From: Tannerella sp.
GTDB lineage: Bacteria > Bacteroidota > Bacteroidia > Bacteroidales > Tannerellaceae
DNA: 6,030 nt
Reading direction: 5' to 3'
NCBI GenBank assembly: GCA_031288935.1
Contig: JAITQL010000134.1
Coordinates: 1-6,030, forward strand
The notes beneath the pieces were generated by a model. The model was not told the DNA's origin, searched no databases, and saw only the letters and a list, made by a program, of their open reading frames with translations. Positions 1 through 5,418 of the stretch are shown one piece after another (position 1 is the first letter of the stretch; each line of letters opens with the position of its first letter). The position numbers and the translations under genes were made by a program.

Positions 1-586
1 GGGTGGCCATCAGTATGCCCAGCGAATCATCCTTCAAGTCGTTGACCTGCCGGATCAGTTTGATCTGGTTGCCAAAGTCCAGGCTCGACGTCGGTTCGTC
101 CATCATCAGGAAGGCCGGCTGCTGCGCCAGCGCCCTCGCCACGACGACCATCTGCTGTTCGCCGCCGCTCAGCCGGGTAAAAATACGGTCTCGCAGATGG
201 CCGATTCGCAGACGTTCCAGACAGGATTCGGCAATCTGCCGGTCTTTCTTTCCCGGAGCGGAAAAGGAGTGCAGGTGTGCCGTGCGGCCAAAGAGTACGA
301 CCTCGAACGCGGTGAAGGGAAAAGGCAGCGAACGCGCCTGCGGCACATAGGCCACCCGGCGCGCAAACCTGCGGCGGTTCCACGAGCGGACGCTCTTCCC
401 GTCCAGCAGAATCTCGCCCTCCAGCAGCGGCAGGATGCCCAGTATCGACTTGAACAGCGTCGTTTTCCCGGCGCCGTTCGCTCCGATGAGGCACGTCGTC
501 CGGCCCGTATTCAGTTCTATACACACGTCCCGCAACACCGCTTTCCCCTGATAGCCCAGCGTTGCCTTTCTGATCTCCAGTTTCAT
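1..586 (-). CDS. FecE/BtuD-type ABC importer ATP-binding protein, partial (C-terminus beyond window)
   Basis: This is the cytoplasmic ATPase of an ABC importer of the family that takes up ferric siderophores, haem, cobalamin or molybdate. 195 residues are visible of a usual 250-260. Walker A is GANGAGKT (residues 35-42), the Q-loop glutamine is Q83 in VPQ, the signature is LSGGE (139-143), Walker B is FLMMDE (159-164) and the D-loop is SSLD (167-170). The last codons read M-A-T and the next codon begins with C, as expected for the H-loop histidine. The segment after the Q-loop (about 92-112, with FGRTAHLHSFSAPGKKDR) and LDFGNQ after the D-loop are typical of the FecE subgroup. The start at 586 follows AGGGA closely. 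An in-frame ATG at 598, directly after a TGA, would add four residues (MNRE). No permease or binding protein is visible; they may lie beyond the left edge. The substrate cannot be told from this part. Confidence 0.93.
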   Translation of the reverse strand, partial: MKLEIRKATLGYQGKAVLRDVCIELNTGRTTCLIGANGAGKTTLFKSILGILPLLEGEILLDGKSVRSWNRRRFARRVAYVPQARSLPFPFTAFEVVLFGRTAHLHSFSAPGKKDRQIAESCLERLRIGHLRDRIFTRLSGGEQQMVVVARALAQQPAFLMMDEPTSSLDFGNQIKLIRQVNDLKDDSLGILMAT

Positions 587-672
587 TTCCCTATTCATTC
601 AAGTCAATTTATTATCATCCGTGCAAAAGACGTGCCATTCTCCGCAAATCCGCTTTTATCAGCCGTATAACG

Positions 673-690
673 TTTCGCCGAGAGGCGAAA
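673..690. repeat. Perfect 7-bp inverted repeat with GAGA loop
   Basis: TTTCGCC (673-679), the loop GAGA (680-683) and GGCGAAA (684-690) form a perfect stem. It is followed by further A residues up to 694. On the plus strand there is no T-run after the stem, and on the minus strand the T-run precedes the stem, so it is not a standard intrinsic terminator. It could be an RNA leader hairpin of the sigma gene or a protein-binding site. Confidence 0.6.
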
Positions 691-701
691 AAAAGTCCGT
701 C

Positions 702-717
702 GCTACATTTTTGTAGC
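702..717. repeat. Perfect 6-bp inverted repeat upstream of the sigma factor gene
   Basis: GCTACA (702-707), TTTT (708-711) and TGTAGC (712-717) form a perfect dyad ending 19 bases before the proposed sigma factor start codon. It could be an operator or a leader hairpin near the ribosome entry site. It could also act with the hairpin at 673-690. The function is inferred from position only. Confidence 0.55.
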
Positions 718-736
718 CCTGAAAACACCTTTTGGA

Positions 737-1366
737 ATGATTGTCCGGGAAAAAAGACGTATTTTTGGCAAAAAAACAGAATTGAAATTTCTTCGAGCTA
801 TACATACCGGCGAAACGGATGAAGAATTGCTGCTGCGCTATAAAAACACGCGCAATTCGGACTGTTTCGGTCAGCTTTACGACCGGTACATCCTGCTTGT
901 GTACGGAGTGTGCCTGAAATACCTGCAAGACGGGGACGAAGCGCAGGATGCAGTCATGCAACTGTTTGAAGACCTGCTGACCAAAGTCTTGCAGCACGAC
1001 ATACACGTGTTTCGCACCTGGCTCCACACCGTCACGCGGAATCATTGCCTGCAATGGCTGCGCCGCCGGGAACGCACCCTCCAGGCAGAACCGTATCCCG
1101 ATCTTATGGAATCGGACGGCGTTTTGCATCTACTGGATGACACGGCGGAAGAAGAGGAAGACGGGCGAATGGCAGCCTTGCAGGATTGCATGGAAAAACT
1201 GCCTGAAAACCAGCGCACGTCCATACGCCGTTTCTTCATGGAGGAAATGTCGTACGCCGACATTGCGGCATCGACCGGCTTTTCGCTGAAAAGCGTGAAA
1301 AGCTACATCCAGAACGGGAAGCGGAATATGAAGACATGTATCGAACAAACAATGGAAAAGGAATGA
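737..1366 (+). CDS. ECF-type RNA polymerase sigma factor (sigma-70 family)
   Basis: This 209-residue protein has the two-domain layout of ECF sigma factors, which direct RNA polymerase to a small regulon. Sigma region 2 spans about residues 27-115 and includes DEAQDAVMQLFEDLL (67-81) and the FRTWLHTVTRNHCLQWLRRRER stretch (92-113) expected for the -10 recognition and melting helices. An acidic linker (about 133-144) is followed by sigma region 4 (about 145-205). Its helix-turn-helix is around SYADIAASTGFSLKSVKSYI (172-191). The first 23 residues are basic and look outside the conserved domain. ATG at 737 is the only ATG ahead of region 2; an in-frame TTG at 782 is the alternative start. The stop codon overlaps the start of the next gene in an ATGA, which suggests coupled translation with its probable regulator. 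The target promoters cannot be told from the window. Confidence 0.92.
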   Translation: MIVREKRRIFGKKTELKFLRAIHTGETDEELLLRYKNTRNSDCFGQLYDRYILLVYGVCLKYLQDGDEAQDAVMQLFEDLLTKVLQHDIHVFRTWLHTVTRNHCLQWLRRRERTLQAEPYPDLMESDGVLHLLDDTAEEEEDGRMAALQDCMEKLPENQRTSIRRFFMEEMSYADIAASTGFSLKSVKSYIQNGKRNMKTCIEQTMEKE

Positions 1367-2277
1367 ACGCATTATTGGATTACATACGGGGCAAACGCAG
1401 GGGAAAGGCTGCGCACCGCATCGAACGGGAAGCGATGCGCGATCCGTTTCTGGCCGAGGCGCTGGAGGGTTTTGACGCGGTGGAGGGCGCTCATGCGGAA
1501 CGCATTGCCGCGATGCGCCGCCGGCTGCTGTCGCAGACGCGCCGCCGGTATTTGAGAAGGAGATACGTTGGAGCGGCAGCCTCTTTGCTGCTCTGCCTGC
1601 TTGCCGGCAGTTACTTCCTGTGGAACCGGTCGGCGGCAGACGCTTTCATTGGCCAAAGCAACAAATCATTGGATATGGCGTTCAGTTCCCCTCCTGCCCC
1701 TGCCACCGACAATGAAGACGGCCAGGAAACGCCTCCGCCGGCACGGGAGACAAGTAAAAAGCTCTCGCCGGCCGTTCCCGAAAGCGCCCGGGAGATTCCG
1801 GCGCCGAAAGCAGCCGCGGAAGAACCGTTGACGATTGCGTCGGAAGATGTCCAGCTCGAGCAAGCGGAAGCAGAGTATGTTTCACCGGAACGGGAAGCGG
1901 AGGCTGCTTTTCCGGACACGCCTGTGCTTGCCTCGCAAAAGCGCATGTCGACGGCACGGAAGGAGGCAAGTCCGCCGCCGCCCGCAGAAAACGATTCAAC
2001 GTCATCCCGCCACAAACCGGAACCGCAAACCGGCATGAAAGCATACAGGAAATACCTGCAAAAGTCGCTGGTGCGTCCGGCAGAAGGAGCGTGCGCCAAC
2101 GTAAAAGGGGTCGTTGAAATAGCATTTAAAATCGACACCCTGGGCAAACCGCACGATTTTGTTGTCAAACGCAGCCTGTGTCCGGAAGCAGACCGGGAAG
2201 CCATCCGTCTGATAGAACAGGGCAGCCGCTGGAAAGGAGACCCGTCCCGGACGGTGACGCTGAAAGTACGCTTCTAA
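1363..2277 (+). CDS. Membrane protein with TonB-like C-terminal domain, probable anti-sigma/sensor partner of the sigma factor
   Basis: This 304-residue protein begins at ATG 1363, which overlaps the sigma factor stop and follows AAAAGGA. An upstream in-frame ATG at 1336 lies inside the sigma gene and is less likely. Residues 1-67 are cytoplasmic and very basic; AHRIEREAMRDPFLAEALEG (17-36) resembles the N-terminal segment of Bacteroidota sigma-regulatory proteins. One membrane helix lies at about 69-87. Residues 109-222 are rich in Pro, Ala, Glu and Ser and probably cross the periplasm. Residues 225-304 resemble a TonB C-terminal domain (GVVEIAFKIDTLGKPHDFVV, then REAIRLIEQGSRWKG and the end strand TVTLKVRF). 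Two cysteines, C244 and C273, lie in this periplasmic domain and may pair. The protein could sequester the sigma factor and respond to outer-membrane events, or be a TonB variant. The anti-sigma role is inferred from neighbourhood and layout. No FecR domain or TonB-dependent receptor gene is present. Confidence 0.82.
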   Translation: MNALLDYIRGKRRGKAAHRIEREAMRDPFLAEALEGFDAVEGAHAERIAAMRRRLLSQTRRRYLRRRYVGAAASLLLCLLAGSYFLWNRSAADAFIGQSNKSLDMAFSSPPAPATDNEDGQETPPPARETSKKLSPAVPESAREIPAPKAAAEEPLTIASEDVQLEQAEAEYVSPEREAEAAFPDTPVLASQKRMSTARKEASPPPPAENDSTSSRHKPEPQTGMKAYRKYLQKSLVRPAEGACANVKGVVEIAFKIDTLGKPHDFVVKRSLCPEADREAIRLIEQGSRWKGDPSRTVTLKVRF

Positions 2278-2283
2278 GACGCA

Positions 2284-2323
2284 TGAATCTTTGAATCATT
2301 GAATTTTTGAATCTTTAAATTCA
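2284..2323. repeat. Tandem 8-base repeat (TGAATCTT type) between convergent genes
   Basis: Four consecutive octamers read TGAATCTT (2284-2291), TGAATCAT (2292-2299), TGAATTTT (2300-2307) and TGAATCTT (2308-2315), followed by a degenerate TAAATTCA (2316-2323). The last unit contains the stop codon of the minus-strand DUF4251 gene. TGAATTT (2300-2306) and AAATTCA (2317-2323) could also form a weak stem. The repeat fills almost the whole gap between two converging genes, so a role in transcription termination is possible. No GC-rich hairpin followed by a T-run is seen for either gene. Confidence 0.75.
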
Positions 2324-2824
2324 TTCCATCGTGCCGTAAAAGCCGATGGACTGTCGACTGTTCGACGACACGCGGATGGAAGACGAGCCGTTGCCAAACA
2401 CTTCGATGCGGTAAAGGAGCACATCGTTTTCCGACCGTGTCCGGAATGAAATCTGCGCCCTCCCCTTTGCATCAAACGAAAGAGAATAGTCCGTTACCGT
2501 CGACTCGAAATTCAATCCCTTCCCTCCGCCATACGGCACGCTGTAAGCCTGACCAAAGTAAGGCAGGCGGGATATGACGGTATCGCCCCTGACCGTCAAC
2601 GAATAGTTTGAGGTCAAGTATTGAGAAGGCGCTTTCATCGGCACCATCCGGTTGACGGAAACCGTATAGCGCCGGCTTTCAATCTGCTGTTTCACTGCCT
2701 GCGCCTGTTCGCCTTTGGAGGCCGACCTGGCCGACGTACAGGCTGTTTGTCCTGTCGCCGTCAGGAGGACGGCCAGGAGCACTGTTCCGAAAAAATACAC
2801 CGTTTTCATTGCTTTCATAATCAT
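2321..2824 (-). CDS. DUF4251 family secreted or lipid-anchored protein
   Basis: This 167-residue protein matches the DUF4251 pattern found in Bacteroidota, whose function is unknown to me. A signal sequence covers about residues 1-28, with a hydrophobic core YFFGTVLLAVLLTATG (10-25). Cleavage could be just before C29. The sequence QTAC is a poor lipobox because glutamine is at -3, so lipid anchoring is uncertain. The domain spans about 52-166 and includes RRYTVSVNRMVPM, LTSNYSLTVRGDTVISRLPYFG, AYSVPYGGGKGLNF and a late TDYSLSFDAKGRAQISF strand pair, suggesting a beta-rich periplasmic or surface fold. Start codons at 2824, 2818 and 2809 are all in frame and none has a clear ribosome binding site; the longest is given. 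The gene has its own promoter candidate and appears monocistronic, converging with the TonB-like gene and diverging from argR. No link to arginine metabolism is evident. Confidence 0.87.
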   Translation of the reverse strand: MIMKAMKTVYFFGTVLLAVLLTATGQTACTSARSASKGEQAQAVKQQIESRRYTVSVNRMVPMKAPSQYLTSNYSLTVRGDTVISRLPYFGQAYSVPYGGGKGLNFESTVTDYSLSFDAKGRAQISFRTRSENDVLLYRIEVFGNGSSSIRVSSNSRQSIGFYGTME

Positions 2825-2845
2825 TTATCAATTATTTGTTCGCCC

Positions 2846-2853
2846 CAAATATA
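2846..2853 (-). promoter_or_regulatory. Bacteroidota -7 promoter element for the DUF4251 gene
   Basis: Read on the minus strand this is TATATTTG, a perfect match to the Bacteroidota TAnnTTTG consensus. It lies about 22 bases before the DUF4251 start codon, giving a leader of roughly 15 bases. The -33 element is weak: only a TTTTC-like run occurs around 2872-2877. Confidence 0.6.
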
Positions 2854-2964
2854 GATACTTTTTTTGAATGCGAAAACAGATACAGGCATATTAAAAGATG
2901 CCCGGCTCCCCTACCCTGTCCGGACAAAGCGGTCTCAAATGTTTCTGCCGAAGAGTCATCAAGT

Positions 2965-2985
2965 CCCGAACCTTGAACTTTGAAC
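2965..2985. repeat. Three-copy 7-base tandem repeat (nnnGAAC)
   Basis: The units CCCGAAC (2965-2971), CTTGAAC (2972-2978) and TTTGAAC (2979-2985) are head to tail. They share the TTGAA core with the octamer repeat near 2300, but with a different period and last base. The copy number is low, so chance is possible. Confidence 0.45.
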
Positions 2986-3028
2986 TCCTTGTGTCTGCGT
3001 TCAAATCCGATCATTTTCCTTCCGATAT

Positions 3029-3042
3029 TGTATATTTATTCA
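3029..3042. promoter_or_regulatory. Putative ArgR operator (ARG box 1) upstream of argR
   Basis: TGTATATTTATTCA matches the Escherichia coli ARG box core TGAATWWWWATTCA at 13 of 14 positions; only the third base differs. It lies where the -33 region and spacer of the argR promoter should be, so bound ArgR would block RNA polymerase. Assignment by consensus from a distant phylum is an inference. Confidence 0.55.
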
Positions 3043-3052
3043 GAAAAAGCAT

Positions 3053-3060
3053 TATCTTTG
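3053..3060 (+). promoter_or_regulatory. Bacteroidota -7 promoter element for argR and the arginine operon
   Basis: TATCTTTG fits TAnnTTTG perfectly and lies 29 bases before the argR start codon. The best -33 candidate is ATTG at 3027-3030, with a slightly long 22-base spacer. Transcription would start near 3065-3068, giving a leader of about 25 bases. Confidence 0.65.
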
Positions 3061-3069
3061 CCGCCGATT

Positions 3070-3083
3070 TGAATGTTTATACA
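3070..3083. promoter_or_regulatory. Putative ArgR operator (ARG box 2) between promoter and argR start
   Basis: TGAATGTTTATACA matches TGAATWWWWATTCA at 12 of 14 positions. It starts 41 bases after box 1, about four helical turns and close to twice the usual 21-base spacing of paired boxes. This places both sites on the same face of the DNA, on either side of the -7 element. Confidence 0.42.
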
Positions 3084-3089
3084 TAAGAA

Positions 3090-3536
3090 ATGAATATAAA
3101 GGAACAGCGTTTACAGGCAATTCGTCACATTCTCCGCACGGAAACCATCCGGAGTCAGCATGATTTACTCCGGGCATTGGAAGGCAGCGGTTATGATGTG
3201 ACGCAGGCAACGCTGTCGCGTGACATGAAGCAATTGAAAATTATAAAAAAACATGATACCCATAATCTGTATGTATATGCCTTGCCCGAAGCATCGCAGT
3301 CTGCGACGGATCCGCCAGCCGGTGTGGAGCCGCTGAAAGTCGAGTTTTCAGGCAATCTGGCCGTGATCAAGACACGACCGGGGTATGCCATGGGAATCGC
3401 GTCCGACATCGACCGGAGCGCTTCCCGCGAAATTGTCGGCACCATTGCCGGGGACGATACGATTCTGGTCATCCCGCGCGAAGGATACAGTCGCGACCAG
3501 ATTGTGGCGGCGCTGACACAGTTCATCAATCAATAA
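3090..3536 (+). CDS. argR: Arginine repressor ArgR
   Basis: This 148-residue protein has the usual ArgR length and two domains. The N-terminal winged helix-turn-helix (about 1-66) contains [17 protein letters not shown] (37-53), with the S43-R44 pair of the recognition helix. The C-terminal domain (about 80-148) contains [11 protein letters not shown] (98-108) and [12 protein letters not shown] (117-128), the latter with the aspartate pair at 122-123 that contacts arginine in hexameric ArgR. With arginine bound, ArgR binds ARG boxes and represses biosynthetic genes. It is the first gene of a plus-strand arginine cluster, and ARG-box-like sites upstream suggest that it represses its own operon. 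The ATG at 3090 is preceded by no clear ribosome binding site, which is common in this phylum. Confidence 0.96.
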   Translation: MNIKEQRLQAIRHILRTETIRSQHDLLRALEGSGYDVTQATLSRDMKQLKIIKKHDTHNLYVYALPEASQSATDPPAGVEPLKVEFSGNLAVIKTRPGYAMGIASDIDRSASREIVGTIAGDDTILVIPREGYSRDQIVAALTQFINQ

Positions 3537-3562
3537 AAACAAGCATCGGAACAGCAGGTAAA

Positions 3563-4186
3563 ATGGAAAAGGAAATAGAAATTGACGTGATGATTGCAGA
3601 TGAAAGTCACGAAAAATACGTGGAGATCATCCTGGAAACCATCGAAAACGCGGCGAAAGTACGGGGTACGGGCATCGCCAGGCGTTCAAGCGACTACGTG
3701 GCGCAAAAAATGAAGGAAGGCAAAGCCATCATTGCCCTGGCCGACGAGGAGTTTGCCGGATTCAGTTACATTGAATCCTGGGGAAACAAGCAGTTTGTGG
3801 CGACTTCGGGGCTGATTGTGGTGGAAAAATTCCGTAACCGCGGACTGGCCAAACGCATCAAACATGCCGCCTTCCAGCTGGCGCGTCTGCGCTGGCCGAA
3901 AGCGAAGCTGTTCAGCCTGACCTCCGGAAGCGCCGTGATGAAACTGAATACGGAACTGGGTTATTTCCCGGTCACGTTTGCCGACCTGACGGACGACGAG
4001 TCTTTCTGGCGCGGATGCAACGGATGCGTCAATCACGACGTGCTGATCCGCACGCAACGGCGCTATTGCATCTGTACCGCCATGCTTTTCGATCCCGACG
4101 ACCTGCGTTGCCTGGCGCTCGAAAAGAAAATGTACGAAGAGGATTTGAAGAAAATAGAAGACCGGAAAAGGGAACTCCGGAGCTGA
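3563..4186 (+). CDS. GNAT acyltransferase in the arginine operon, candidate N-acetyl/N-succinylglutamate synthase
   Basis: This 207-residue protein has a GNAT fold: FAGFSYIESW (64-73), ATSGLIVVEKF (80-90) and the acyl-CoA pyrophosphate loop RNRGLAKRI (91-99), followed by a helix with AFQLARLRW and the conserved late segment MKLNTELGYFPV (126-137). The C-terminal part (148-172) has C152, C155, C169 and C171 in a CxxC-N13-CxC pattern that could bind zinc or another metal. It starts 26 bases after argR and ends 38 bases before argG, so it is probably in the same transcript. The arginine pathway begins with acylation of glutamate by a CoA thioester, and no classical ArgA or ArgJ is seen here, so this enzyme is the natural candidate. 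Bacteroides fragilis is known to use succinylated intermediates at the transcarbamylase step, so the acyl donor may be succinyl-CoA. The specific function is inferred from fold and neighbours, not from a diagnostic motif. Confidence 0.8.
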   Translation: MEKEIEIDVMIADESHEKYVEIILETIENAAKVRGTGIARRSSDYVAQKMKEGKAIIALADEEFAGFSYIESWGNKQFVATSGLIVVEKFRNRGLAKRIKHAAFQLARLRWPKAKLFSLTSGSAVMKLNTELGYFPVTFADLTDDESFWRGCNGCVNHDVLIRTQRRYCICTAMLFDPDDLRCLALEKKMYEEDLKKIEDRKRELRS

Positions 4187-4224
4187 ATCATTGCATTTGA
4201 AAATTTTAAAATAGAGTATATCTT
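4187..4224 (+). other. AT-rich leader before argG
   Basis: This 38-base gap contains the palindrome ATTTTAAAAT (4203-4212) and a TGAATCATTG stretch (4184-4193, beginning in the last codons of the GNAT gene) identical to one in the octamer repeat at 2292-2301. No TAnnTTTG element at a workable distance and no clear ribosome binding site are visible, so argG is probably read through from argR. Confidence 0.4.
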
Positions 4225-5418
4225 ATGAAGAAGAAAGTTGTTTTGGCGTTTAGCGGAGGGCTGGACACCTCGTTTTGCGCCATGTATCTGTCAAGGGAAA
4301 AAGGATATGAAGTGTATACCGCACTGGCGAATACGGGCGGCTTCGGCCAGGCCGAATGCCAGGCCGTCGAAGAACGGGCGTACAGGCTGGGCGCGGTGAA
4401 ACACGCCACCCTGGACATTGAACAGGAATATTACGAAAAAAGCATCCGCTACATGGTGTTCGGAAACGTATTGCGCAACGGCACGTACCCGATCTCCGTC
4501 AGTTCGGAACGCATCTTCCAGGCGCTGGCCATCATCCGCTACGCCAAGGAAATCGGCGCCGACGCCGTAGCGCACGGCAGTACGGGCGCCGGAAACGATC
4601 AAGTACGTTTCGACCTGACCTTCGACGTCCTGGCTCCCGACATCGAAATCATTACGCCGACGCGCGACATGAACCTCAGCCGCGAATATGAAATCAATTA
4701 CCTCCGGGAACAGGGCTATGCAGCCGACTTTGTCAAGATGGAATATTCCATTAACAAAGGCCTGTGGGGTACAAGCGTGGGCGGAAAAGAGACGCTGCAT
4801 TCCAACCGGACGCTTCCCGAACAGGCCTATCCCTCCCAGCTTCAAGGCGAAGGAGAGGAAAGCCTGTCGATTGATTTCGAGCGAGGCGAGATTTGCGGCG
4901 TGAACGGCGTCGCCTTCGCAAACAAACCGGATGCCATCCGCAAAGTAGAGGAGGCAGGCGCCCGGTGGGCGATTGGCCGCGACATGCACGTGGGCGACAC
5001 GATCATCGGCATCAAGGGACGGGTAGGTTTTGAAGCCGCCGGGCCGCTGCTCATCATCAACGCGCACAGGCTGCTGGAGAAGCATACGCTGACCAAGTGG
5101 CAGCAATACTGGAAAGATCAAATCGGCACCTGGTACGGGATGTTCCTGCACGAGGCGCAATACCTCGAACCCGCAATGCGGGACATGGAGACCTTCCTGC
5201 AAAGCACGCAGCGCAACGTTACGGGACGGGTGCTGCTGAACCTGCGGCCTTACAGTTATTTCCTTGTCGGCGTGGAGAGCGACCGTGACTTGATGAAAAG
5301 CGACTTCGGCGTCTACGGCGAAGAGCAAAAGGCATGGACGGCGGACGATGTCAAGGGATTTACCAAAATACTGGGCAACCAGATGAAAATCTATTATAAC
5401 GTCAACAAAAATGATTAG
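4225..5418 (+). CDS. argG: Argininosuccinate synthase ArgG
   Basis: This cytoplasmic enzyme joins citrulline and aspartate using ATP, giving argininosuccinate, the penultimate step to arginine. The 397-residue length fits the shorter (about 400 residue) class. The N-terminal ATP pyrophosphatase loop is AFSGGLDTS (8-16). HGSTGAGNDQVRFD (117-130) contributes to citrulline and aspartate binding. EYSINKGLWGTSVGGKETL (173-191) is the conserved substrate-binding stretch. The segment NGTYPISVSSERIFQALAI (85-103) differs from the classical enzyme at the equivalent helix, and appears to be a Bacteroidota variant. The C-terminal part (about 220-397) matches the multimerisation domain, with GRVGFEAAGPLLIINAHR (265-282). 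The stop codon lies 8 bases inside the start of argC, so the two are translationally linked. Start ATG 4225 gives the usual MKKKVVLAFSGG N-terminus. Confidence 0.97.
   Translation: MKKKVVLAFSGGLDTSFCAMYLSREKGYEVYTALANTGGFGQAECQAVEERAYRLGAVKHATLDIEQEYYEKSIRYMVFGNVLRNGTYPISVSSERIFQALAIIRYAKEIGADAVAHGSTGAGNDQVRFDLTFDVLAPDIEIITPTRDMNLSREYEINYLREQGYAADFVKMEYSINKGLWGTSVGGKETLHSNRTLPEQAYPSQLQGEGEESLSIDFERGEICGVNGVAFANKPDAIRKVEEAGARWAIGRDMHVGDTIIGIKGRVGFEAAGPLLIINAHRLLEKHTLTKWQQYWKDQIGTWYGMFLHEAQYLEPAMRDMETFLQSTQRNVTGRVLLNLRPYSYFLVGVESDRDLMKSDFGVYGEEQKAWTADDVKGFTKILGNQMKIYYNVNKND

Larger units (their letters stand above)
587..736. other. Divergent intergenic region between ABC ATPase and sigma factor genes
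   Basis: This 150-base region must hold the promoters of both divergent genes. It contains two perfect inverted repeats on the sigma-factor side (673-690 and 702-717) and an A-run between them. I found no clean TAnnTTTG element with correct spacing for either gene. The minus-strand sequence GTCTTTTG (631 to 624) is the closest for the ABC gene and has two mismatches. Confidence 0.5.
2825..3089. other. Divergent AT-rich control region between DUF4251 gene and argR
   Basis: This 265-base gap holds a minus-strand promoter near its left end and the argR promoter with ARG-box-like sites at its right end. The middle (about 2890-3010) has a short 7-base tandem repeat and no convincing gene. Short open frames across it lack protein-family features. 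Confidence 0.6.

Noticed and set aside
27..524. Minus-strand open frame of 165 residues in the ABC ATPase region
   Set aside because: It is the wrong frame of the same strand; the frame starting at 586 has all ABC motifs in order.
673..694. Hairpin with A-run read as an intrinsic terminator
   Set aside because: On neither strand does a T-run follow the stem, and no gene ends nearby on either strand.
659..1129. Minus-strand open frame opposite the sigma factor
   Set aside because: It overlaps a clear sigma factor and the upstream inverted repeats and has no family features.
1611..2204. Minus-strand open frame opposite the TonB-like gene
   Set aside because: It has a Ser/Ala-rich composition, is the mirror of the Pro/Ala/Glu stretch, and has no recognisable domain.
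2308..2323. TGAAT-N6-ATTCA dyad resembling an ARG box
   Set aside because: The spacer is 6 bases instead of 4, it lies at the 3' ends of two unrelated genes, and it is explained by the octamer repeat.
2898..3086. 62-residue plus-strand open frame ahead of argR
   Set aside because: It runs through the argR promoter, both ARG-like boxes and the 7-base repeat, and has no protein-like pattern.
4203..4219. AT palindrome before argG as a separate argG promoter or operator
   Set aside because: It has no TAnnTTTG element and does not fit the ARG consensus; read-through from argR is simpler.
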